A stretch of 64,000 bases of DNA from Pisaster brevispinus (lineage: Eukaryota > Echinodermata > Asteroidea > Forcipulatida > Asteriidae): assembly GCA_023634235.1 (NCBI GenBank), contig JAMKCF010000008.1, positions 18,188,000-18,251,999 on the forward strand, given 5' to 3'. Below are positions 1 through 12,100 of the stretch, in pieces. Under the pieces are notes generated by a model. It was not told the DNA's origin. It did not search any database and was given only the letters and a program-made list of their open reading frames with translations. The first letter of the stretch is position 1, and every line of letters begins with the position of its first letter. Both the position numbers and the translations under genes were made by a program.

Positions 1-365
1 AGGAGCAGAGGGGAGCAGAGGGGAGCAGAGGGGAGCAGAGGGGAGAGAGGAGCAGAGAGGAGCAGAGAGGAGCAGAGAGGAGCAGAGGGGAGCAGAGAGG
101 AGCAGAGAGGAGCAGAGGGGAGCAGAGAGGAGCAGAGAGGAGCAGAGAGGAGCAGAGAGGAGCAGAGAGGAGCAGAGAGGAGCAGAGAGGAGCAGAGAGG
201 AGCAGAGGGGAGCAGAGGGGAGCAGAGGGGAGCAGAGGGGAGAGAGGAGCAGAGAGGAGCAGAGAGGAGCAGAGAGGAGCAGAGGGGAGCAGAGAGGAGC
301 AGAGGGGAGCAGAGAGGAGCAGAGGGGAGCAGAGAGGAGCAGAGGGGAGCAGAGAGGAGCAGAGG
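1..365. repeat. 10-bp purine-rich minisatellite
   Basis: About 36 tandem copies of a decamer GGAGCAGAGR run from the window edge to 365. Variants ending AGAGG and AGGGG alternate irregularly, and two copies are shortened. One strand is all purine except one C per unit. The array probably continues left of the window. It stops where foldback-related sequence (CCCCTGCTGCAACAGG) begins. Confidence 0.95.
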
Positions 366-380
366 CCCCTGCTGCAACAG

Positions 381-1157
381 GAAACGGACAAATATTCATG
401 CACCATACTCATTATCATTATTCGTATACCAACATAATTTTTTTAATTATAACGTTTTTGGGGTCGTGCAATTAATAGAATGTGTAATTATAAGAATCTA
501 TCACATCCTGGGGGTTTTGTGTTTTAACTTTCGGGGAGACTTGATCAATAAAGGCGCTTAAGTTGGCCCTATTTTACTTGGCAAGTGGAGCAGTGCTTCA
601 CGAAAAGTGGCAACAAGTCGGTTTGGAAAAAAGTTCATTTTTGGGGATGTTTTTTTACGGGGGTCGCTAGCAAGAATTCCAAACGGCTGACCTGCCAAAA
701 ATTGGAAAGAATTTGGAAGTTTAGTTGTCCGAAAATATGTCTGTCGATTGGTTTTCAAGAGGCTGAGAGACATACACGATTTTTGATTATTTTTGCACAT
801 TTATCATAAGCATTGGTTCCTTTGGGAATTTATTTAGTGTGGTGCAGCACCCCACACAGGGGCCCTTGCTGCAACAGGGGCCCTTGCTGCAACAGGGGCC
901 CTTGCTGCAACAGGGGCCCTTGCTGCAACAGGGGCCCTTGCTGCAACAGGGGCCCCTGTGTGGGGTGCTGCACCACACTAAATAAATTCCTATAGGAAGC
1001 AATGCGAAAGTTGAAACACAAAACCCCCAGGATGTAATAGATTCTTATAATTACACATTCTATTAATTGCACGACCCCCAAAACGTTATAATTAAAAAAA
1101 TTATGTTGGTATACGAATTATGATAATGAGTATGGCGCATGAATATTTGTCCGTTTC
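381..1157. mobile_element. Foldback element with 152-bp inverted arms
   Basis: The segment 381-532 is repeated, almost unchanged, in inverted orientation at 1005-1157. Both arms contain the GAAACGGACAAATATTCATG end and the AATTATAACGTTTT block. Between them lie about 290 bp of unique sequence and a second, inner palindrome (827-988). No transposase is present, so this looks like a non-autonomous foldback or MITE-like element. No target-site duplication could be identified because the left flank is minisatellite. Confidence 0.8.
827..988. repeat. Inner palindrome enclosing five 18-bp repeats
   Basis: A left arm from 827 (AATTTATTTAGTGTGGTGCA and onward) and its inverted copy ending at 988 flank five perfect tandem copies of GGGGCCCTTGCTGCAACA (859-948). 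A sixth partial copy is fused to the right arm. The repeats read open in several frames on both strands, giving Cys/Gly/Pro-rich pseudo-ORFs that I do not regard as genes. Confidence 0.9.
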
Positions 1158-1326
1158 GTGTGGTGCACCCTGTGGTTCTCAATACCGGCGTTCACTACGC
1201 CAAGCTGATACCCAATCATAAATACGCCAACATCAACTTTCAATTGAGGTCGTTAGAAAGGGCACCAAACACACTGGCAAGCGGTTCGATCTAAGTGAAT
1301 TTACATTTTGCAGACCTAGCTGAAGC

Positions 1327-1390
1327 TAGCCGCGAATTCTCAGCCGCGAATACCAGCCGCGAATTCCAAATTTACGGCCAGCCGCGAATA
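1327..1390. repeat. Short degenerate tandem repeat
   Basis: Four spaced copies of AGCCGCGAAT lie within about 64 bp. Nothing coding is associated with them. Confidence 0.7.
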
Positions 1391-1659
1391 AACTAGTCCG
1401 ACAAAGCGACAAAAGTTACTAGGCCTGCGTAGATTCACATTTAACCACTATTTCTTATGCTATAAAGATTAATGAACATTTTAAATATTCTTTTGGCAAA
1501 ATTTATGTCATAATGACAAACTGAGGACTAAAATTAAAGTCGAGATAAGAGACTATTTCATGCTTTATTCGATCCAAAATTAATGAACTTCCCTATCAAT
1601 TTTCTGAACAAAAGAAACCGTCGCTTTAAAACAAAACGTACTTCAAATAATTATTTATT

Positions 1660-2290
1660 ATTTTAGTTTTAGTATTAAGTGACTCTGATCGTCCTTTTTA
1701 CATTAAAAATACCATTCAGAATAACGAAACATAAACCGTTTAAAATAAGAATAATTAGGCAATAACTAGCGAGCCTGACATCAGCTGTAACGGAATATTT
1801 TGACGAATTATGACATGGTCTTTATGATTAAACACTAACATTTTAATATTTGTGAATTATGTGAGGTACATTTTGTTTTAGAGCGACTCTGTTCGTCATT
1901 TTCACAGTAAAAAATACCATTCAGAATGACGAAACATAAACGGTTTAAAATGATAATAATTAGGCACTAATAAGTGGGCCTAATCAGCTGTAACGGAAAA
2001 TTTAGACGAATTGTGACATGGTCTTTATGATTAAACACTACATTTTTAATGTTTGTGAATTATGTGAGGTACATTTTGTTTTAGAGCGACTCTGATCTTT
2101 GTCATTTTCACAGGAAAAGATACCATTCAGAATGACGAAACATATACCGTATAAATGAAGATAATTAGGCACTAATTAGTGGGCCTAATCAGCTGTAACG
2201 GAATATTTAGACGTATTGTGACATGGTCTTTATTTTTAAACACTAAAATTTTAATATTTGTGAATTATGTTTAATCATATTTGTGAATTG
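1660..2290. repeat. 206-bp tandem repeat, three copies
   Basis: The block CCATTCAGAATGACGAAACA recurs at about 1712, 1917 and 2123, so the period is 205-206 bp. Each unit also holds AATTAGGCACTAA, CAGCTGTAACGGAA and GACATGGTCTTTAT. The copies are diverged, with point changes and small indels. It looks like a short satellite-type array with no coding potential. Confidence 0.85.
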
Positions 2291-2339
2291 CTGCACCGAG
2301 GCATTGCTGAACCGAGGCATTGCTTAACCTAGGCACTGG
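2289..2339. repeat. 18-bp repeat, three copies
   Basis: Three adjacent variants of TTGCTGAACCGAGGCA directly follow the 206-bp array. Confidence 0.7.
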
Positions 2340-5262
2340 ATGAGATGAGTCTAACTTTATATAAACAGGTAAAATCTAAAAAAATCATTCTCCATAAAGC
2401 TAGACTCTTCATTTATATATTCTGAAGACTTTGTGGACGGGTTCTGTAAGGGGTGTAATAGTGGGAGTCTGTTGTTGCAGTCAGCGTGCGTGTTGACTAT
2501 ACGCTGCGTTGTTCATACCATGGAGGAAGGAACCTCCATGTTCATACGGAAACCGATGAGCCCCAAACGCTTGAGATGACTTTAATTTTTAGTCAGTCGG
2601 AAATCATAAATGGGAAAAATATGACAAATATTCTCCATTAAGCTTAATTCTTCAATAGTTGATTCTGAAAATTTGAAGAATTTCCGGTTCTGTGAGGATG
2701 TAACTGTTGAGTCCGTACATTCTTCATCAAGACCCTTTGCAAAGATTTTATTTGTTTCCCCGATTGTTTTGCAGACTGGTCAACAATCCCTGTGCGTATA
2801 AACTAAAATGTGTTTTTCTTCAGCATTATAACCATACACAAAATTAGTAGAATCTTTAAAAAAAAAAATATATATATATATAAACCCCAATAAATAAAGA
2901 AATACATCCAAAATATTATTACACTTAAGGGACTAGGTGAAGTTTAGCAATGACGGTGAACGCTTATTCGGATACTTATTGGTGTGTAGCAACGTTTGAG
3001 AACTTGATCACCGGCACCCACTTCACACGTTAAGCAATAATAGCACTAGCAGCAGATACGTTGTTAGTAGCAGTAGCACATTAGCGTGTTGTGACACATG
3101 TGGGGTGGTACTCGATGTTGAAAATCTCTCTCATCAGCCGCTCCCCTACCCAGGCTGCCCGTACCCCGGCCGGCCGTACATACCGTACCGTACCGTACCG
3201 TACCGTACCGTCTGTCATTTCACTTTTTGTTTACCAGAAAAGGGTAGCTCAACGGGGAAGTATTGAATCATGGACATGGACATGGTCGAATGATATCCAG
3301 TTTGATCTTGCGTAGTTTTGCAAGGACGTGACTGCTTTTAAAGTGGCAACCAAGGCCTTACACTCTCACTGTGGACAGGCTTGCTCATCATGCAAGTTCA
3401 AGTAAGTTATGATGAGTTAAGTTAGCTTTTGTTGGAGGCAACGGCAAATTTTCCGCATGGAGGAGCTGCTAACTCTCCATCCCATGTCGATGCTGCAGAA
3501 AGTTTCCTGAAAATTAACCAATCTTTCCATGTTCTATTCTAGTAAACAAAAATTGAGATCTCCCTGATAAGCTAATTTGTTCCTTTTAACTTATTATAAA
3601 GCTTTATTTGAGTACATAACGTTTTTTGTTTTACTTGCACCAAGTCAATCGGCACTTTAGGCCTTTAACTTATGTAATTTAACAAGTGAATGCGGATTAT
3701 CGACAACTGTGTTGGATAATGGAAGTGTTGGGCGCAATCTTTGAAGATAGCTTTTTTTTTAATTCGCGCAAGCCAATATTGAAATTTGCGCGCGCGTCGA
3801 TTTTTGAACTAAAGTTTGCCCACACAAATAAAAAATGCGCGGCTGAGGCACGAAATTGACACAGAGGCGGCTTATTTCTACATTGTTGGCGCCGCGCCGC
3901 CGCCGTTGTTGTTTTTGCTAGTCTAGAAAGAGAAAAACAAAACAAAACATGCAAACAAAAACGGGATGCACTAGTCTTGCAAACAAGTTTTTAAATGTGT
4001 TTTTCTATTTTAACACAAAGTTTATCAACAAGTTAATATCCGACACGGGAATCTGCCAGTGCAATTAATTGTCCGCCGTCATGGACATGGATATGCCCGT
4101 GAAGATGAACTTTACAGCTCGTGAGCGCAGACCTACACTACAGTATTTCACGAAAAAGTATAACTTCAGATAGAAGTTAAAATCTAGCAGAATACTATTT
4201 TGAACTTACCATTTTAACGTAAATTCCTTTCATAATTACTAATAATAATAGCGAATACTACACGACAAAAAAAGTGAGAATTATGGTTGAACGACAAAGA
4301 TCGCGCGGTGTTCAAAGTTTGCGCCCAGAGCTCAGTGTCCTGCGCAAACTCTAAAATCATGCAAGGAAAGAAAGATTGCGCCGTCACAAAATGGCACACT
4401 GCGCGAATTTGAAAAAAGGACACTTTCAAATATTGCGCCCAACAGAAGCGCCACACACCAGTCGTAGTCCCTCATAAAAAAATCATAGTCATTATGCTGA
4501 ATAGGCTTTGATGAGAACCCAAATAGAAGTAGAAGTTGAAGTTTAATGTAAATTTTCTAAATATCTCCCTGATTGTTGCACAAAATCTCCCTGATTGCAA
4601 GATGCAAACGTTGGCAGCTGTGTTTGTATGTGTCATAATACATGTACATGTAATATGCTGTTACTTTTGTGTGTTCTTTTATTCCTAATCCTTGTGTACA
4701 TAAATGCGATTGCCAATTTCTACGGTGACTTTGCAAAATATGTGGACGCTACACTACCTTTTATTTAGCAGTCTATTTTCTATAATGTGATTAAAAATAA
4801 TAAATGTATCAACATCATTAAATAGGTGGTAAATAATTATAATAACTAAATAATTTGCTGAGCTCTATTTTATATGGTTATGTTTATAGTTTTGTCCAAA
4901 TCTTATCTTAACTAGGGCCTGTTAAGTGTTATATATTAAGATATTTTTAATTATGTATTTTCCCATCACTGATATTGTCTTATTTAACAGTGTTATATAC
5001 AAATATTAATTAGTAATAACATGGAGGTAGAAAGGTAATAATAACATTATAATCAATCTGTCATCTGTTTATTCATGAAGCCGAAGGAAGGAAATGTAGT
5101 TCAACTGTTCAACTGGGTTTTGGTTTTTGCTCGTTTGTTTGTTGTTGTTTTTCTTTTTAATAGTTTTAACAGCCATGCCTACTTTTTTTATACTAATTTT
5201 ATTTTATTAATTTTTTTTTAACATCAAAGAAAGAACACGGTGTGTTGATAAACTTCTTATTG
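2340..5262. other. Intergenic sequence upstream of OPLAH
   Basis: No supportable gene is seen. The stretch holds a (CCGTA)n tract at 3175-3211, AT-rich sequence, and short ORFs without conserved motifs. The OPLAH promoter and any 5' untranslated exon probably lie here or further left. I found no convincing TATA box or CpG-rich segment to place them. Confidence 0.5.
3175..3211. repeat. Pentanucleotide (CCGTA)n tract
   Basis: About six tandem CCGTA units, slightly imperfect at the left end. Confidence 0.9.
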
Positions 5263-5277
5263 ATGCAGGCCACGGTT
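5263..5277 (+). other. OPLAH: Candidate OPLAH initiator exon
   Basis: ATG at 5263 begins five codons (MQATV). They are followed by a donor-like GTGTAAG at 5278, in phase 0, which matches the acceptor before 5409. Joining them would give a start shortly before the [12 protein letters not shown] motif, as in other 5-oxoprolinases. The intron would be only 131 bp. The sequence before the ATG also resembles an acceptor (TTATTGATGCAG), so the true first exon may lie further upstream. Confidence 0.25.
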
Positions 5278-5408
5278 GTGTAAGGGAAAGATATTGGTCT
5301 CTCGTAGAGGTAGGTCAGAGGTCAGAGGAAGCCAATTTCCGACATGATCAGTCTATAGACTGAAAAAGACAGAATTCGTCTTGCTTTTATACTGATTTAT
5401 CTTTGAAG

Positions 5409-8400
5409 GCAGGTTTCCGATTCGCAATCGATCGAGGAGGAACATTCACCGATGTTTATGCTCGCTGTCCCAGCGGTAAGACGAGGGTCTTGAAGCTCCT
5501 CTCTGAGGATCCTAGTAATTATCCGGATGCCCCCAGGGAAGGAATTCGTCGTATCCTTCAGGAGGTAAAATTATACACAAAATTGAGGAAAATTGGTACT
5601 TTGTAGAAAGACACCAGACTTTGGAATTCTTTGCCACAGCAGAAATGACTGGTGAATAATGTCTGATGCTTCAGCCTTCATTCTTAGAAGGGCAAGGGCA
5701 CCTAGACGTCTTCTACTAGTTGTAAAGGGTACCTCTGTGATGCGATTGGACAGTTTTATTTTCAAGGGGAACCAAGGCAATGAACAGGGGCAAAAAAAAC
5801 ACAAAATAAATAAAAAATTACCCAGTCGGTTTCCCTTGTGGTTTTTCACAATAAGCTCTCAATACATTTGGAAAATGATCTTGCTTAGAACTTATTTTAG
5901 TAAGTACAAAGGCCTTTGGATATCTTGCACAATTAAGTAAACTTATTGATCACAGGTGGTAGGGCCTATTTAATTAAATATACACTTTTTAAGCGTGTTT
6001 GAAATTGGGTATGGATCGCATTGTAGTGTTGTATTTTGATGGAATCAGAAAAGATAACCTGCTGAAATGCCTCAAGTGTGAAAATAAGACCTACACTTTG
6101 ATAAACAATGGAAGTATTGAATTCATTTTCATACACAGGAAACGGGTCAGTTGATGACCCCTGGCCTTCCTGTTGACACATCACAGATTGAATGGATACG
6201 GATGGGTACAACAGTAGCTACTAATGCTTTGTTAGAGCGGAAAGGTGAACGCATTGCTCTAGTCATCACTAAGGGATTCAAAGACTTGCTCTACATCGGC
6301 AATCAGGCCAGACCCAAAATATTTGACTTGGTTTGTATTTTTCTTGGTTTGTATTAAACCACTGGTTCTTCCCAGAACCACCACAGCTCATAAGAGAGAT
6401 TGATTACAGTTACCACGATGTCTCCGCAAACTTCACACGATTGTATTTTCTTGTTTATGTAGGCCTAAAAAAAAGTTTCTAGAAACAACAAGTGTTGTTC
6501 AACAGGTTCAATGAGTATTGTCGAAGCCTCCTGTACTAGTTGGTTTTTCATGGATCAGATACTCTGTCACACAGTGATAAACCCTTACAGTCCCAAATCC
6601 TTCAAAATCCTAGTCGGAAAGTTCACTGACTTTGTAGAATATGGTACTGCTGGCCCAAATAACAATGGCTTATTATTGGAACAGGCATACCATTACCAAT
6701 CTTATCCGAGTCCAAACATGTTCATGTGAAATTATTGTTATTATACAGTTATATATAACATAATATTTCTGGAAATGAAACCAAGGATGCCTCATCAGTG
6801 AACTTAATCACTGTAGTTTGCAACCCTGATGAAACCTGTAAACAATGGTGCTTGCTGTGTGAACCAGAAACACCGGGGTTAACCCCAACTCTTCCAAGAT
6901 AAGTGTTCTTTTATGTGCACTACCAATTCTAGTACTTGGGACCTTAATGTCTCATCCGAAGATCAAAGCAGTTTACAGTAAAGCATCTTGCTCAAGGAGA
7001 CAAGTGCCATGATCGGGACTTGAACCCACACTCTGATCAGACACTCCAGAGCTTGAATCTGGTGCTCTTAACCGCGATGATTGTATTCACCTGTGGGTAA
7101 GTGGGTCTAGTGAGTAGGGTAACTAAATCAAACTATTATTTTCTTGACCCTTATGTTGACCTTTAGGAGATTGTCACCCCTGAGATGCTGTATGAAGATG
7201 TTGTTGAGGTATCCGAGAGAGTTGTCTTACAGCAAGATAAATGTCGGCTTGCCAAGAAACAAGACTTGGAGGTTGTGACTGGTACAACAGGACAAAAGGT
7301 TTGTATTTCATAGTTACCCATACACTGATGTGTGTTAAACACTGTATACTCGGTACTTTCCTGTGTCCTATGTCAAAACACAGGTACATTTACTCATGTA
7401 GGATTCGAACCCACAACCTTTGCATTTCAAAAGCAGATGTCTTACCTCTAGACCACTGAGCTTGCCTGGTAGCTAGAGGCAGACCGGATTATACTCTTAC
7501 CTTCCTACTTTGCTATCACTTTCCAGCGAGTTGACCAACCATTTGACACCATTCAACCGCACTGGGTTGTGTTGTGATACAAACTGTATGCACAAACAGT
7601 GTACATGTATGTGTTTTCACTGTGTACATATGTAGATGCTTTCATCATAATTAAGAATTTATTCAAAACCACAGTGGATGATTCTGGTTGGTGAGCAATA
7701 GGAGGGTTTGGAGTACATTATAAATACAGACATCACATGATATCATTTTGCAGGTTTATACAGACGAATATCTGGAGCTATTCAACGAGATTAACACAGG
7801 ACAATAACAAATCTTTTCTAAAAAAGATCAGCTGCTAAAATAAGTTGTGTATGATCATAATATTCACTTTAGAGAAATGTATTGTTTTTTTCTGTATTAC
7901 AATATGAAACTGAGGAAATAGTAAAAGAGTTTTTAAAGTAAATTGTTAATGGGTTTTTTACAGCAAGTCGTGGCCGAGTGGTCTAGATCATTGAACTCAA
8001 GCTCTGATCGTGACATCAGAGTTCAGGTTCGAATTTCGGCCATGACATTTAGCCATAATTGTTTCTCATCACCCAGGAGTATATGGGTAATTGCGATGGT
8101 AGAGAGTATTGATGTGAATGATTCGAAACCTATACTAATTGGCTGCTGGTGCTCATACATGTACTCCAAAGGAGTTGAGATGGTTTCAGGAATGTTTAAG
8201 GCCCAATAAACAGGGGGGTTATAGTGTAAGGCATTTTGCATGTTTTGCTACAATATTTGAAAGCGTATAATAATTGCCTATTGTTATATTGTTATTATTT
8301 TATAGCTAGAGGTGTGGGAGGGTGTTGATATCAAGAAACTAAGAGATGATCTTCAGGTGGTACTTGATAAGGGTATACGGAGTCTTGCAGTTGTACTCAT

Positions 8401-9176
8401 ACATGCTTATACGTGAGTTGCTTGAAAATTTATATCAGTTACATTCTTGTTTACCAAATTATATTTGTGCATTTTTTCCTGGAAAATGTTATTTTGAGAC
8501 AATATCATGTTGTAGATGTTTGTATTGTATATTATGCAATATGAAAAAATGTGTGTGATTTGGGGTACAATTCTAAGCACTGTGAAATGCAGTGCAAAGT
8601 TGTTTTGGTGTTTCGACCAACTCTTTGATTGTTATATTTGTGTTAAATTGTTTTTCCTGGTTTTGTTTTTGTTTTTTGAAAATGTTATCATTCCTTCCCA
8701 ATTCTTCTCAAGGAAATGACTAGAATTTGTGAGACTTGAACCATAAATCTTAAATCAAGAACTGAAAACAAAAATTAATGTATCATTTCCAATGTCAATA
8801 CACTTCAGGGGTGTTCAGGCGTGTAACTTCCCAATTTCAAGAGTATATTTTACTTCATGTTTGTACCAGCTTTGCGCTAACAAAGCTTTTCCGTTTTGGT
8901 GTTTGGAGTTTGTAATAATGTAGTCATTCATTTGAGCTGCCTTCCATCTGGACCTCTTCAATAAATGTATCAAGTATGAGATGAAAAAAAAAAAAAATTA
9001 AGTACTACTTCCTTCACATCGTTAGTCATGTTAGTAACGGTCATTGTTCTCTGCTTACAGGTTTGACAGACATGAGAAGGAGATTGGAGAGCTCGCTAAA
9101 CAGATGGGGTTCCATCATGTCTCACTATCCAGTAGTGTCATGCCGATGGTTAGAATGGTCCCCAGGGGCTATACAG
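5409..9176 (+). CDS. OPLAH: OPLAH exons 1-5: hydantoinase/oxoprolinase N-terminal domain
   Basis: These exons encode residues 1 to about 234. The opening [12 protein letters not shown] (about 4-15) is the glycine-rich DxGGTxTD nucleotide-binding signature of the family. It is followed by [26 protein letters not shown] (exon 2), GIRSLAVVL (exon 4) and [13 protein letters not shown] (exon 5). Exons 1-3 end in phase 0, exon 4 in phase 2 and exon 5 in phase 1. Exon 5 is odd: its last ~50 bases and its donor site are repeated ten times in tandem downstream (see 9126-10115). I take the first donor at 9177 as the constitutive site because it leads directly into the conserved ASADAYLTP of exon 6. Confidence 0.95.
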
Positions 9177-12100
9177 GTAAGGAAGGCTTACCCCTCCCCT
9201 TCACCCCTCTCCTACCCACCTCTTTATCCAGTAGTGTCATGCCGATAGTTAGAATGGTCCCTAGGGGCTATACAGGTAAGGAGGGCTTACCCCTCCCCTT
9301 CACCCCTCTCCTACCCACCTCTTTATCCATTAGTGTCATGCCGATGGTTAGAATGGTCCCTAGGGGCTATACAGGTAACGAGGGCTTACCCCTCCCCTTC
9401 ACCCCTCTCCTACCCACCTCTTTATCCATTAGTGTCATGCCGATGGTTAGAATGGTCCCTAGGGGCTATACAGGTAAGGAGGGCTTACCCCTCCCCTTCA
9501 CCCCTCTCCTACCCACCTCTTTATCCATTAGTGTCATGCCGATGGTTAGAATGGTCCCTAGGGGCTATACAGGTAACGAGGGCTTACCCCTCCCCTTCAC
9601 CCCTCTCCTACCCACCTCTTTATCCATTAGTGTCATGCCGATGGTTAGAATGGTCCCTAGGGGCTATACAGGTAAGGAGGGCTTACCCCTCCCCTTTACC
9701 CCTCTCCTACCCACCTCTTTATCCATTAGTGTCATGCCGATGGTTAGAATGGTCCCTAGGGGCTATACAGGTAAGGAGGGCTTACCCCTCCCCTTTACCC
9801 CTCTCCTACCCACCTCCTTATCCAGTAGTGTCATGCCGATGGTTAGAATGGTCCCTAGGGGCTATACAGGTAAGGAGGGCTTACCCCTCCCCTTTACCCC
9901 TCTCCTACCCACCTCTTTATCCATTAGTGTCATGCCGATGGTTAGAATGGTCCCTAGGGGCTATACAGGTAAGGAGGGCTTACCCCTCCCCTTCACCCCT
10001 CTCCTACCCACCTCTTTATCCATTAGTGTCATGCTGATGGTTAGAATGGTCCCTAGGGGCTATACAGGTAAGGAGGGCTTACCCCTCCCCTTCACCCCTC
10101 CCCTTCACCCCTCCTACCCACCTACATCGGGATAGAGATGACGGTGATGATAACATAGTATGGCAATTTTATTGATGGAATTGTTTTCATATTTCCTTTG
10201 ACTTTAGCTTCTGCTGATGCCTACCTGACACCATGCATTAAAACCTATCTAGCAAGCTTTGCAGGAGGGTTCCAGAATAGTCTCGAGGGAAAGAGGGTTT
10301 TATTTATGCAGTCAGATGGTGGACTCACCCCTATGAACAAGTGAGTTGTTCTTTGAATTTTAAATTTGAATCAAACCTTATTGCGTAAGAAACTTTGTCA
10401 GGATCCTTCAGAATGGAATTGAATAAATTGAGATAGATGGACTGTAAAAATAGTTCCATCTTGTTTCAGCTCCCCCAATATTGTGAAATGCTCAGACTGG
10501 AAATGCTGTACCTTCTTTTTGTTTATTTTGTCAACTCAATGAGATCTTTCAAGGAAAATTTGACTCACTTGTTGAAATCGGTCTTAAGTCTATAGTTTCA
10601 TCTTTGTGTTGATTATTAATGTGTACTCTGCCAAATTCTACTATATATCCATTCTATATTTGATTTTTTTATTTTATTGTGTATTTTGTTCTATATTCTA
10701 TCATGTATTTTATTATGTATTTTATTGTGTTTTCTATTGTCTTGTTTCCCCCTTTTTGGGTGAGGATGTCTGTTTTTGAAAATTGTGTAATTTTATGCTG
10801 TACATTGTTTGATACATTCCTTGTATTTGATGTCATATATTGCATTATTGTATTTTGGTGTAACTTTGCATTCTGAAATAGCTGTTGTAATTTGTGCCTT
10901 TGAACATCTCCAGATGGAGAAAGGCGCTTTAGAAGTGTAACAAATTTGCTACTATTGTTGATGTCTTATTATGACCCTTGTGAGTATTTGCTGTAAATAC
11001 ATGCAGTGTTTTGGCAATGCTAGCCCTAAAGCTGATGATCATTTGTGCCTCATTTTTACCCCAAATCACTCATTTCATCTTTCAAAGGCATTTCTTATGA
11101 CAGAAACTTCTGACCTGGAGACCTTGTAAAACATAATGCCAAGGGCAAGTCCAAAATGTTAATATTTAATACTGAAATCCTCAAAGAAAAATGAGCTGAA
11201 TGCATTTCCTGTGGGCTTATGTCCTTCGTTGGAGCCAGTTTGTGTATTAAGTCAGTGTGGCTTATGGCAGATTTAGGCCACACATTGTATTGTAAAAGCA
11301 GGGCTAGATTTCACAAAGAGCTAATATTGATCTTAACTGCAAATCGATCCTAATTGATGTCACAATACAAATGACTAATGACAATAATGGACCTCTCATC
11401 TTAAGATGAATCTTAGCGCTTTGTGAAATCGAGCCCTGGATGCAGATTTTTAATAATCTTGACCTCACACCTATTTTCAGATTTAATGGTTCTCGTGCCA
11501 TTCTATCGGGACCAGCTGGGGGAGTCGTTGGGTATGCAGTCACTACTTACAAAAGAGAAACAGATCTACCTGTCATAGGATTTGACATGGGAGGTAATCT
11601 CTCTTTCTTCATCTAGGTGTTGCATCATGCAGGGGGGTGCTGTGGTGCACCCAAACATCTTTGTAGGGGGTGGAGTGGGGTGGTGCTTTGGGGGTTACCA
11701 CATGTAAAATGCAAAATGAAAATGTGTTCGTAGAATTTTGACTCAATATCTTTATGCTGACTTTGAGTAAAGGTTTTTAACCAAATTGTAAGCTTTGTAT
11801 GAAATTTTACCCCAAATCACTCATTTCATCGGTCAAAGGCATTTCTTATGCCATAAAATTTGTGTCAACCTTTAAATTTTTTCTTAAATACAACATTTCA
11901 GGAACTTCCACTGATGTGAGTCGCTATGCTGGTGAATATGAACATGTTTTTGAGACAACTACTGCTGGGGTGACCATACAAGCCCCTCAGGTAAGCAGAC
12001 CAAAATTTAACTTAATACTACTGGAAGAATTTAGTAACTGAGTTTATGTTTTTTTGCAAAGTGGGAACCAGGGAAACATTTGAATGCTCCATTTAAATAC

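Noticed and set aside
787..1081. Cysteine/glycine/proline-rich ORFs on both strands
   Set aside because: They are produced by the 18-bp GGGGCCC repeats and their flanking palindrome, which read open in several frames; no start context or homology.
7967..8046. Functional tRNA-Leu gene
   Set aside because: The fold is good, but it sits at the start of a SINE body, inside an intron, and related heads occur several times in the window.
9333..10037. Long plus-strand ORF in a second frame through the 99-bp array
   Set aside because: The period is a multiple of three, so every frame without a stop in one unit stays open. Only the frame continuous with exon 5 has meaning.
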